Shown: positions 30,811 through 39,672 of the stretch, in pieces
Numbering within the stretch: the first letter of the stretch is position 1
Layout: each line of letters opens with the position of its first letter
Assembly (NCBI RefSeq): GCF_024723825.1
Contig: NZ_JANQBQ010000001.1
Coordinates: 2,418,001 to 2,482,000, forward strand
Source: Romboutsia lituseburensis
GTDB lineage: Bacteria; Bacillota; Clostridia; Peptostreptococcales; Peptostreptococcaceae
DNA length: 64,000 nucleotides
Reading direction: 5' to 3'
Made by a program: the position numbers and the translations under genes
Notes under the pieces: generated by a model
Told to the model about the DNA's origin: nothing
The model's input: only the letters and a program-made list of their open reading frames with translations
Databases searched by the model: none

Positions 30811-33800
30811 ATGCTTAAAAAATTTAACAAAGTACTAGTTGCAAATAGAGGAGAAATTGCTATAAGGATATTTAGAGCATGTTCTGAGTTAGGTATAAAG
30901 AGTGTTGGTATATATAGTAAAGAAGATAAATATGGATTATTTAGAACAAAAGCAGATGAATCTTATCTGATAGGAGAAGACAAAGGTCCAATAGATGCTT
31001 ACTTAGATATAGATAGTATAATCGATTTAGCTAAACAAAAAAATGTAGATGCCATACATCCAGGGTATGGATTTTTATCTGAAAATCCAGAATTTGTTCG
31101 TAAATGTGAGGAAAATGGCATAGTATTTATAGGTCCGTCAGCCGATATAATGAATATGATGGGAGATAAAATAAATTCTAAACAAATCGCAAAAGAAGTT
31201 GGAGTATCAACTATACCTGGTATAGATAAATCTATAAAAACAGCTGAGGAAGCTAAACAAATAGCTAGCGAAATAGGGTATCCTATAATGATTAAAGCCT
31301 CTAACGGTGGTGGCGGAAGAGGGATGCGAATCGTATATAACGAATCAGATTTAAAAATTGAATTTGAAACTGCACGTAGTGAATCTAAGAAGGCATTTGG
31401 TGAAGATATTATATTTATAGAAAAATATATATCAAATCCTAAGCATATAGAAGTACAAATTTTAGGAGATAAAGAAGGAAATATCGTACATTTACATGAA
31501 AGAGATTGCTCTGTTCAAAGAAGACATCAAAAAATAATTGAGTATGCACCAGCTTTTTCTTTGGATGAGAAGTTAAGAGAAAGTATATGTAATGATGCAA
31601 TAAGATTAGCAAAGCATGTTGGATATGTGAATGCTGGAACGCTAGAATTTCTTGTAGATGAAAATGGAGAATACTATTTTATAGAAATGAATCCTAGAAT
31701 TCAAGTTGAGCATACTGTAACAGAAATGGTAACAGGTGTGGATATAGTTCAAAGTCAAATATTAATAGCTCAAGGATATAGATTAGATAGTGAAGAGATA
31801 AACATTAAATCTCAAGATGATATAGAAATAAGAGGTTACTCAATACAGTGTAGAATAACAACAGAAGATCCAAAAAATAAATTTATGCCTGATACAGGTA
31901 AAATCCAAGTATATAGAACAGGATCTGGATTTGGTATAAGACTAGATGGAGGTAATGGTTTTACAGGGGCTAATATAAGTCCTTATTATGATAGTTTATT
32001 AGTTAAAACTATATCTTGGGATAGAACATTTAAGGGAGCAATAAATAAGACTATAAGATCTATTAAAGAATTTAGAGTAAGAGGTGTTAAAACAAACATA
32101 GGATTTTTAGTAAATGTTTTAAATAATCCTATATTTGTTGATGGAAAATGTAGTACTAAATTTATTGATGAAAACCCAAACTTATTTGAAATAAGAGAAA
32201 GCAAAGATAGAGGAACAAAGTTACTTCAATTTATAGGTAATGTAGTAGTAAATGAAAATAAATGTGAAGAAAAACCAACGTTTGATCCTTTGTATAAACC
32301 TAAGTTAGACAAAGTTAGAACAAATATAGAAGGAAGTAGAGACTTATTCAATAAACTAGGAAAAGAGAAATATATAGAAAGTATAAAAAATGAAAAAAAA
32401 TTACTTTTAACAGATACAACTATGAGAGATGCGCATCAATCATTACTTGCTACTAGATTAAGAACTTATGATTTATTAAAAGTGGCAGAACCTACTAATC
32501 AGTATATGAAAGATTTATTTTCACTTGAAATGTGGGGAGGCGCAACTTATGATGTTGCTTATAGATTTTTAAATGAATCTCCTTGGCTGAGACTTCAAAA
32601 ACTAAGAGAGTCTATACCAAATATTATGTTCCAAATGTTATTTAGAGCATCTAATGGTGTCGGATATAAAAACTACCCAGACAATGTTATAGAGCAATTT
32701 ATAAAAGAATCTGCTCAAAAAGGAATAGACGTATTTAGAATATTTGATTCATTAAACTGGGTTGAAAATATGAAACCATCTATATCAGCTGCACTAGAAA
32801 CTGGGAAAATAGTAGAATCTACTATGTGTTATACAGGTGATATCCTAGATCCAAGTAAATCTAAGTATAACTTAGAGTATTATGTCAAAATGGCACAAGA
32901 ATTAGAAAGTCTAGGTTCAGATATAATATGTATAAAAGATATGGCTGGATTGTTAAAACCATATGCAGCATATACACTAATCAAAGAGCTTAAGAAAAAT
33001 GTTAAAGCTCCGATACACCTTCATACACATGACACGAGTGGAAATGGTATAGCTACGTGCTTAATGGCATCAGAGGCAGGTGTAGATATAGTAGATGGTG
33101 CATTAGAAACAATGGCAGGGCTTACAAGCCAACCTTCTTTAAATGCTATTATAGAAGCGCTTAGAAATACAGATAGAGATACAAATATAGATTTACACGG
33201 ATATGAAGAAGTTGGAAGTTATTATAGAGACTTGAGAAAAGTGTATTCTAAATTTGAAAGTGGGCTTTGTAACCCTTCTGCTGAAATCTATAAATATGAG
33301 ATACCAGGAGGACAATATACAAACTTAAAACCACAAGCTGAAAGCTTAGGTTTAGGAAATAAATTTGATCAAGTAAAGGAAATGTATAAAGAAGCAAATG
33401 ATATACTTGGTGATATTATAAAAGTTACACCATCTTCTAAGGTTGTAGGAGATTTAGCTATATTTATGACTAAAAATAAACTTACTAAAGAAAATATAAT
33501 AGAAGAAGGCGAAAAACTATCTTTCCCTGATTCAGTATTAGATTATTGTAAAGGAATGATAGGTCAACCAGAAGGTGGAATACCAAAAGAGATTCAAAGA
33601 GTTGTATTAAAAGGGGAAACGCCTATAAATGTGAGACCGGGAACTCTTATTCCACAAGAAGACTTTGATGCTGTTAAAAAATATTTAGATGATAAATTTA
33701 ATATGGATACTAATATAAGAAATATATTAAGTTATACATTATATCCAAAAGTGTATGAAGACTATTTAAAACATCTTCAAGCATATAATGATATTTCTAA

Positions 33801-34245
33801 ACTAGAAAGTCATGTATACTTCTATGGACTAAACAAAGGTGAAGAGTGTGAAGTAGAGATAGAAGAAGGAAAAGTATTAACTATAAAATTAATTGATATA
33901 GGTGATGTAAAAGAGAATGGGAATAGAACTATAGTGTTTGAATTAAATGGGATGATAAGAGAAATAGAAATAAAGGATAATAATTATTCAGGAAATATAA
34001 AAGATATTGTAAAAGCAGATATGAATGACACGCTACAAATAGGAGCAAGTATACCTGGGAAAGTAGTTAAAATATTAGTTAATGAAGATGATGAAGTTAA
34101 ACAAAATCAACCATTAATAATAATAGAAGCCATGAAAATGGAAACTATAATTGTTGCTAAAACGGATGGCATAATTAAGTCTATAAAAGTTAGCCAAGAT
34201 GAATTAGTTGGAGATAAGCAGTTATTAATTAGAATGAAAAAATAA
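30811..34245 (+). CDS. pyc: pyruvate carboxylase
   Basis: Cytoplasmic biotin enzyme: pyruvate + bicarbonate + ATP to oxaloacetate, an anaplerotic step. At 1144 residues it is the single-chain form. Order: biotin carboxylase domain 1-450 with the ATP-grasp glycine loop KASNGGGGRGM near residue 163; carboxyltransferase domain from about 530 (LLTDTTMRDAHQSLLATR, with metal-site HLHTHD near 732); C-terminal biotin carrier with EAMKME, where Lys1109 is the biotinylated residue. The start follows AAGGGGGAAG. It stands alone between its own promoter and a strong terminator, downstream of rRNA operon 3. Confidence 0.98.
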   Translation: MLKKFNKVLVANRGEIAIRIFRACSELGIKSVGIYSKEDKYGLFRTKADESYLIGEDKGPIDAYLDIDSIIDLAKQKNVDAIHPGYGFLSENPEFVRKCEENGIVFIGPSADIMNMMGDKINSKQIAKEVGVSTIPGIDKSIKTAEEAKQIASEIGYPIMIKASNGGGGRGMRIVYNESDLKIEFETARSESKKAFGEDIIFIEKYISNPKHIEVQILGDKEGNIVHLHERDCSVQRRHQKIIEYAPAFSLDEKLRESICNDAIRLAKHVGYVNAGTLEFLVDENGEYYFIEMNPRIQVEHTVTEMVTGVDIVQSQILIAQGYRLDSEEINIKSQDDIEIRGYSIQCRITTEDPKNKFMPDTGKIQVYRTGSGFGIRLDGGNGFTGANISPYYDSLLVKTISWDRTFKGAINKTIRSIKEFRVRGVKTNIGFLVNVLNNPIFVDGKCSTKFIDENPNLFEIRESKDRGTKLLQFIGNVVVNENKCEEKPTFDPLYKPKLDKVRTNIEGSRDLFNKLGKEKYIESIKNEKKLLLTDTTMRDAHQSLLATRLRTYDLLKVAEPTNQYMKDLFSLEMWGGATYDVAYRFLNESPWLRLQKLRESIPNIMFQMLFRASNGVGYKNYPDNVIEQFIKESAQKGIDVFRIFDSLNWVENMKPSISAALETGKIVESTMCYTGDILDPSKSKYNLEYYVKMAQELESLGSDIICIKDMAGLLKPYAAYTLIKELKKNVKAPIHLHTHDTSGNGIATCLMASEAGVDIVDGALETMAGLTSQPSLNAIIEALRNTDRDTNIDLHGYEEVGSYYRDLRKVYSKFESGLCNPSAEIYKYEIPGGQYTNLKPQAESLGLGNKFDQVKEMYKEANDILGDIIKVTPSSKVVGDLAIFMTKNKLTKENIIEEGEKLSFPDSVLDYCKGMIGQPEGGIPKEIQRVVLKGETPINVRPGTLIPQEDFDAVKKYLDDKFNMDTNIRNILSYTLYPKVYEDYLKHLQAYNDISKLESHVYFYGLNKGEECEVEIEEGKVLTIKLIDIGDVKENGNRTIVFELNGMIREIEIKDNNYSGNIKDIVKADMNDTLQIGASIPGKVVKILVNEDDEVKQNQPLIIIEAMKMETIIVAKTDGIIKSIKVSQDELVGDKQLLIRMKK

Positions 34246-34248
34246 AAA

Positions 34249-34290
34249 ATATAAAACCCATAAATCTAAAGATTTATGGGTTTTATATTT
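34249..34290 (+). terminator. pyc terminator
   Basis: Sixteen-base-pair perfect stem (34251-34266 with 34271-34286), loop TAAA, T-rich flank; A-rich on the left, so it may work in both directions. Confidence 0.9.
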
Positions 34291-34902
34291 CTAAAAATTT
34301 TAAATAGAAGTTTTTTATGAATAATATATTAACAAAATGGAAATATTTCAATTACAACTTAAAAATTTAAAATATAATTACTACTTTAGTTATTATATTT
34401 TTATTTTATGTTCCTCGAGAAACATCATACAAATAAATATGTAATAATTTAATTAAATATAAAAATAAAATAATATAGAAATAATAAATGGAATCATATA
34501 ACAAAAATTGAATATATATTTATAAATATAAAATATTTATTAAACAACTTCTATATTAAAAAGTCCATATTTAATGAATAATAAAGAGAGGAATAATCCA
34601 TTAAATGGAGAATAATTAATTGTACCAAATATTATTTAAAGACTTAAATTAATTAGTTATTTCCCAAGAAATAATTATTAGTACATTCACGAGAAGCTTA
34701 GATATTAGGTTTTAAATATTATATAACCTTAAAAACTTATGAAAAGCTAATCGCGGGAATTGCATATCAGTAAAATCACATCACCACCTGCAACTACAAA
34801 AGAAAAGTTTACAGTCTTATTAGAAGTATTGATCACAGGATTAACTTAAGTAAGTCAATGTAACATTAAATTTTGTATAAATTTTAAAAGGTAGGTGCTT
34901 AT
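34291..34902. other. 612-base gap before the EF-G-like gene
   Basis: Long for this window. It holds a parS-like palindrome (34408-34425), several small hairpins (TTATTTC/GAAATAA near 34652, TAGGTT/AACCT near 34705) and a less AT-rich stretch at 34751-34850. That stretch contains a short open frame without a convincing start or ribosome binding site. It could be a leader RNA of the following gene, a decayed gene, or a chromosome-organisation site. Confidence 0.5.
34408..34425. promoter_or_regulatory. parS-like palindrome (possible ParB/Spo0J binding site)
   Basis: ATGTTCCTCGAGAAACAT is nearly palindromic. It matches the established parS core TGTTNCACGTGAAACA at 14 of 16 positions; the two differences are symmetric (CACGTG to CTCGAG) and keep the palindrome. 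It lies in non-coding DNA of what looks like an origin-proximal region. Assignment is by inference; a lineage-variant parS or an unrelated operator are both possible. Confidence 0.5.
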
Positions 34903-36834
34903 ATGAAGGTCTATGAGAGTAATATGTTAAGAAACATAGCAATACTAGGTCACAGTGGGTGTGGAAAAACAAATCTAATTGATGCAATAGCTTATACATC
35001 AAATCTGACAAATAAGATACCTAAAATAAATGACAAAGTTAATATGACATATAGTATGGGGTTAACTCCAGTAGAGTACAACGGATATAAATTTAATTTA
35101 TTAGATACTCCAGGATACTTTGATTTTAGTGGAGATGTTATATCATCTCTTAAGGCAAGTGATGCAGCTATAATAGTAATAGATGCTACAACTGATATTC
35201 AAGTTGGTACAGAAAAATCTTTGGAATTGACTAATAGTATCCCTAAAATAATGTTTATCAATAAGATAGACAACGAAAAAGCGAGATATAAAGACACATT
35301 AGCAATGTTAAGGGAAAGCTATGGAAATAAAGTAGTTCCTATGATTATACCAATATATAAAAATAAACAATTTATCAAACTACATAATGTATTTGAAAAT
35401 ATGGATGATTTAGAAGGTGAATTTAAAGATGAAGCTATTAGTGTAAAAGAAGCTTTAATGGAACTTATAGCAGAAACAGATGATGAAATATTAGATAAGT
35501 ATTTCAGTGGTGAAGAATTAACATCAGAAGAAATTCAAAAAGGTATAACTATAGGTATGCAACGTGGAGATATAATACCTGTAATATGTGGATCAACAAT
35601 AAATAATATAGGAACTGGTGAAATATTAGAAACTGTATCTAAGTATTTACAACCTAGGTACAATGATTCAAAAAATATTTTTAAAGGTCAAATATTCAAA
35701 ACTATGGTTGACCCATTTATAGGTAAAATGTCATATTTGAAAGTTACACAAGGTAAAATTAGGAAAGATATAGAAATATTTAATTTAAATAAGTCTGTAA
35801 AAGATAAAATATATAATTTATATACAATGAAAAATAATGAGCTCTTAGAAGTAGATTGTGCTGAATGTGGTGATATAGTTGTTTTAACTAAAACAAGTTC
35901 TCTTCAAACAGGAGATACTATATCTTTAGATAGAGATGGAGATGCGATAGAAGATTTAGGGCTACCTAAGCCGCAAATATACTATGCTGTAGTACCTAAA
36001 AATAAAGGAGATGAAGATAAGGTGGCATCTGCTTTAAATAAGGTAGTAGAAGAGGATCCTACGATAGTTTGGTATAGGAATTCAGAAACAAAGCAAGCTC
36101 TTGTAGGTGGTCAAGGAGAACTACACATAAATACTGCTAAGAATAAAATGAAAGAAAAGTTTGGTGTAGATGTAGAATTAAAAGACTTAAAGGTTGCATA
36201 TAGAGAGACTATAAAAGGTTGTGCAGATGTTCAAGGTAAACATAAAAAACAATCAGGTGGTCGAGGACAATATGGTCACGTTAAAATAAAGTTTGAAAAA
36301 AGTAAAAATGAATTTGAATTTGCAGAAGAATTATTTGGAGGATCTGTACCTAGACAATATGTACCAGCGGTAGAAAAAGGTTTGAAAGATTCTATGACAA
36401 AAGGTATATTAGCTGGTTTTCCAGTTATAAATATAAAAGCGACTTTATATGATGGATCATACCATGATGTAGATTCTTCAGAAATGGCATTTAAGTTAGC
36501 TGCCAATATAGCATTTAAAAAAGGAATGGAAGAAGCACAACCAGTTTTATTAGAGCCTATTATGAAATTGAAAATAACAGTTCCTGAAAATTATATGGGA
36601 GATGTTATGGGGGATATAAACAAAAGAAGAGGTAAAATACTTGGAATGGAGCCTGATGAAAATGGAAAACAAGTTATATACGCTCACGCCCCACAAGCAG
36701 AAACATTCAAATATGCTATAGATTTAAGAGCAATGACACAAGGAAGAGGATATTTTGAAATGGAATTAGAATCATACGAAGAAGTTCCAAATCAAATAGC
36801 TCAAAAAATAATAGAAGGTGTAAATAATAGATAG
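34903..36834 (+). CDS. elongation factor G-like translational GTPase (EF-G paralogue)
   Basis: Translation-factor GTPase of the EF-G/ribosomal protection superfamily. The G domain has GHSGCGKT (residues 16-23), DTPGYFDF (near 69) and NKID (near 120). Domains II-V follow, with domain IV recognised by GGRGQYGHVKIKFE (near 450) and domain V by PENYMGDVMGDINKRRG. Length is 643 residues, about 45 shorter than housekeeping EF-G. No str-operon genes (rpsL, rpsG) are nearby, so this is a second, EF-G2-like protein, not the main fusA. Such paralogues have been linked to ribosome protection or special translation states; the role here is not known. AGGTAGGTG precedes the ATG. Confidence 0.9.
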   Translation: MKVYESNMLRNIAILGHSGCGKTNLIDAIAYTSNLTNKIPKINDKVNMTYSMGLTPVEYNGYKFNLLDTPGYFDFSGDVISSLKASDAAIIVIDATTDIQVGTEKSLELTNSIPKIMFINKIDNEKARYKDTLAMLRESYGNKVVPMIIPIYKNKQFIKLHNVFENMDDLEGEFKDEAISVKEALMELIAETDDEILDKYFSGEELTSEEIQKGITIGMQRGDIIPVICGSTINNIGTGEILETVSKYLQPRYNDSKNIFKGQIFKTMVDPFIGKMSYLKVTQGKIRKDIEIFNLNKSVKDKIYNLYTMKNNELLEVDCAECGDIVVLTKTSSLQTGDTISLDRDGDAIEDLGLPKPQIYYAVVPKNKGDEDKVASALNKVVEEDPTIVWYRNSETKQALVGGQGELHINTAKNKMKEKFGVDVELKDLKVAYRETIKGCADVQGKHKKQSGGRGQYGHVKIKFEKSKNEFEFAEELFGGSVPRQYVPAVEKGLKDSMTKGILAGFPVINIKATLYDGSYHDVDSSEMAFKLAANIAFKKGMEEAQPVLLEPIMKLKITVPENYMGDVMGDINKRRGKILGMEPDENGKQVIYAHAPQAETFKYAIDLRAMTQGRGYFEMELESYEEVPNQIAQKIIEGVNNR

Positions 36835-36854
36835 TATAAATTAATTTAAATATA

Positions 36855-36890
36855 AAGGCTCTGGATATTTTAAATCTAGAGCCTTATTTA
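36855..36890 (+). terminator. terminator after EF-G-like gene
   Basis: AAGGCTCTGGA pairs with TCTAGAGCCTT (11 bp with one G-U); the tail is only moderately T-rich. Confidence 0.6.
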
Positions 36891-37041
36891 TTATAAAGTT
36901 TTTGTTGAACGAAAGTTATAAATGAAAGTGTAACTTTAGATAAAAAAATGCATATACATTATATATTAACTAAACATTTTAAAATATAGAATAACTTAAA
37001 ATTATTATAAACAGTTTGGAAGAAAGAAGGGAGGAGAATGA

Positions 37042-39501
37042 ATGTATTTTAATAGATTCACTCAAAGAGCTAAAAGAGCAATAGATTTAAGTTTAGAATC
37101 AGCACAAAATTTAGGTCATAAAGTTGTAGGAAGCGAACACATATTATTAGGACTTATAAAAGAAAAAGAAGGAATAGCTGCTAAGGTTTTATTAAAATTA
37201 GGTATGACTGAAGAACTAATAGAGAAAAGAATAATAGCGATAGAAGGGAAGGTTGATTCCAAAGAGGAAGATATCACCTTAAGTCCTAGAAGTAAACAAA
37301 TATTAGAACTTTCAGGAATGTTCGCTAATAAATTAAAAAGTAATTATATAGGTACTGAGCATATTTTGCTAGCTATAGTTCAAGAAGGTGAAGGAATAGG
37401 TATTAAAATATTAAATGCTGAGGGTATAGATGAAAGAACAATAGTTCAACTGATAATTGATATGATGGGATTAGATGAATATACAGCTAGCAAAGAGAGT
37501 GAGATTAAAAGTTCAAATTCAACTAAGCAAAAAGAAGGTTCTACAAAATTATTAGATAAGTATGGAAGAAACCTTACACAGCAAGCCTCTCGAGATAAAA
37601 TAGATCCGGTTATAGGTAGAGAAAAAGAAATAGAAAGAATAATACAAATACTAAGTAGAAGAACTAAAAATAACCCAGTTTTAATAGGAGATCCAGGTGT
37701 AGGAAAAACATCTGTAGCAGAGGGATTAGCTATTGACATTTCAAAAGGAAATGTACCAGAAAACTTAAGAAATAAAATATTATATACTTTAGACATGGGT
37801 GCAATGCTAGCTGGAGCAAAATATAGGGGTGAATTTGAAGAGAGAATAAAACAAGTAGTAGAAGAAGTAATAAAACATGGAAATATAATTTTATTTATAG
37901 ATGAACTACACACTATTATAGGTGCAGGAGCTACAGGCGAATCTACAATCGATGCCTCGAATATATTAAAACCTGTATTAGCAAGAGGTGAAATTCAAGT
38001 TGTAGGAGCTACGACTATAGATGAATATAGAAAACATGTAGAAAAAGACCCAGCTTTAGAAAGAAGATTTCAGCCTGTTATGATAAATGAGCCTACTAAA
38101 GAAGATACAGTGAAAATTTTACACGGATTAAGAAAAAAATATGAAGAACATCATAGAGTTAGAATAGCAGATGAAGCAATAGAAGCAGCTGTAAATTTAT
38201 CAGTTAGATATATAACAGATAGATTTTTACCTGATAAAGCGATAGATTTAATAGATGAAGCTGCATCAAGAGTAAGATTAAGAAAGTCAGCTCCCCAAAT
38301 AGAGATAAAAGGATTAGAGGAAGAGATAAAAAGTATAACAAAGAAAAAAGAGGAAGCTGTAAAATTTCAAGATTTTGAAAAAGCAGCGAAAATAAGAGAT
38401 GAGCAAGATCATTTAAAGAAACAGTTAGAGGAAGTAAAACAACAATGGAATGAAATGTCTAAATACACTGATGAAGTAAATGCTGATGTTATAGCAGAAG
38501 TAGTTGAATTATGGACTGGAATTCCTGTTAACAAAATAGTAGAAGAAGAGTCTGAAAGGCTTTTAAACCTAGAAGAAATATTACATCATAGAGTAATAGG
38601 TCAAGATCAAGCTGTAAAAGCCATCTCTAGCGCTATCAGAAGGTCAAGGGCAGGTCTTAAAGATCCTAATAGACCTATAGGTTCATTCTTGTTCCTAGGA
38701 CCAACAGGAGTTGGAAAAACAGAATTATCAAAAGCTTTAGCTGAAGTACAATTTGGCGATGAAAATCAAATAATTAGAATTGATATGTCTGAGTATATGG
38801 AAAAACATGCAGTATCAAGACTTATAGGATCACCTCCTGGATATGTCGGTCATGAAGAAGGAGGACAATTAACAGAAAAAGTTAGAAGAAGTCCTTATTC
38901 TGTTGTATTATTTGATGAGATAGAAAAAGCACACTCAGATGTATTTAATATATTATTACAAATACTAGATGATGGAAGATTAACTGATTCTAAGGGCAGA
39001 ACAGTAGATTTTAAGAATACAATAGTAATAATGACATCTAATGTTGGAGCAACTAAGATAAATAAAGAAAAAGTTTTAGGATTTTCTACAAATAAAGATC
39101 ATGGATCAAAGATGAAAGATAGTTATGAAAAAATGAAAGAAAATATAATGGCAGAACTTAAAAAGAGATTTAGGCCAGAATTTTTAAATAGAATAGACGA
39201 TATAATAGTATTCCACTCTTTAGTTGAATCTCATATAGCTCAGATAGTAAAATTAATGACTAAGGATCTAATCCAGAGATTAAAAACAATGGAAATAGAT
39301 TTTCAAATGAGCGAAGAAGCAATAAAATTAATATCTGAATCTGGATTTGATTTAGAATATGGAGCTAGACCCCTAAAAAGAGCAATTCAAAAGGAATTAG
39401 AAGATCAATTATCAGAAGCTATATTAAAAGGCGAGGTTAAAAAGGGAAGTACAGTTATAGCAGAAACTGAGGATAATAAGATAGTATTTAAATGTAAATA
39501 G
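37042..39501 (+). CDS. clpC: ATP-dependent Clp protease ATP-binding subunit ClpC
   Basis: AAA+ unfoldase that feeds proteins to ClpP. 819 residues: two Clp_N repeats (1-145), AAA+ module 1 with Walker A GDPGVGKT (near 216) and Walker B ILFIDELH, a UVR middle domain (FQDFEKAAKIRDEQDHLKKQ, near 445), and AAA+ module 2 with GPTGVGKT (near 553) and VLFDEIEKAH. The UVR domain marks it as ClpC rather than ClpB. ATG at 37042 follows GGGAGGAG; an out-of-frame ATG at 37038 is not used. In many Firmicutes clpC is preceded by ctsR-mcsA-mcsB; those genes are absent here, and I see no CtsR-type GGTCAAA repeats upstream. Confidence 0.97.
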   Translation: MYFNRFTQRAKRAIDLSLESAQNLGHKVVGSEHILLGLIKEKEGIAAKVLLKLGMTEELIEKRIIAIEGKVDSKEEDITLSPRSKQILELSGMFANKLKSNYIGTEHILLAIVQEGEGIGIKILNAEGIDERTIVQLIIDMMGLDEYTASKESEIKSSNSTKQKEGSTKLLDKYGRNLTQQASRDKIDPVIGREKEIERIIQILSRRTKNNPVLIGDPGVGKTSVAEGLAIDISKGNVPENLRNKILYTLDMGAMLAGAKYRGEFEERIKQVVEEVIKHGNIILFIDELHTIIGAGATGESTIDASNILKPVLARGEIQVVGATTIDEYRKHVEKDPALERRFQPVMINEPTKEDTVKILHGLRKKYEEHHRVRIADEAIEAAVNLSVRYITDRFLPDKAIDLIDEAASRVRLRKSAPQIEIKGLEEEIKSITKKKEEAVKFQDFEKAAKIRDEQDHLKKQLEEVKQQWNEMSKYTDEVNADVIAEVVELWTGIPVNKIVEEESERLLNLEEILHHRVIGQDQAVKAISSAIRRSRAGLKDPNRPIGSFLFLGPTGVGKTELSKALAEVQFGDENQIIRIDMSEYMEKHAVSRLIGSPPGYVGHEEGGQLTEKVRRSPYSVVLFDEIEKAHSDVFNILLQILDDGRLTDSKGRTVDFKNTIVIMTSNVGATKINKEKVLGFSTNKDHGSKMKDSYEKMKENIMAELKKRFRPEFLNRIDDIIVFHSLVESHIAQIVKLMTKDLIQRLKTMEIDFQMSEEAIKLISESGFDLEYGARPLKRAIQKELEDQLSEAILKGEVKKGSTVIAETEDNKIVFKCK

Positions 39502-39672
39502 TAGTAATATATAAGAGGGGGGATATTCTCCCCTCATTTTAGTGTAAAAAATTATTTTTAAATTTAAAATATATTATAAAAAATATTTTAAATTAAATTT
39601 TATCAATTTACATAATATATATTAGGTGTGTTAGAATTAAAGAGGACTAAACAAATTAAAGGTGATTTAAAT

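Noticed and set aside
37446-37913. 155-residue frame antisense to clpC, and similar antisense frames in dnaX, rpoB, rplA and tuf
   Set aside because: Mirror frames created by codon bias of the real genes on the other strand; no start signals.
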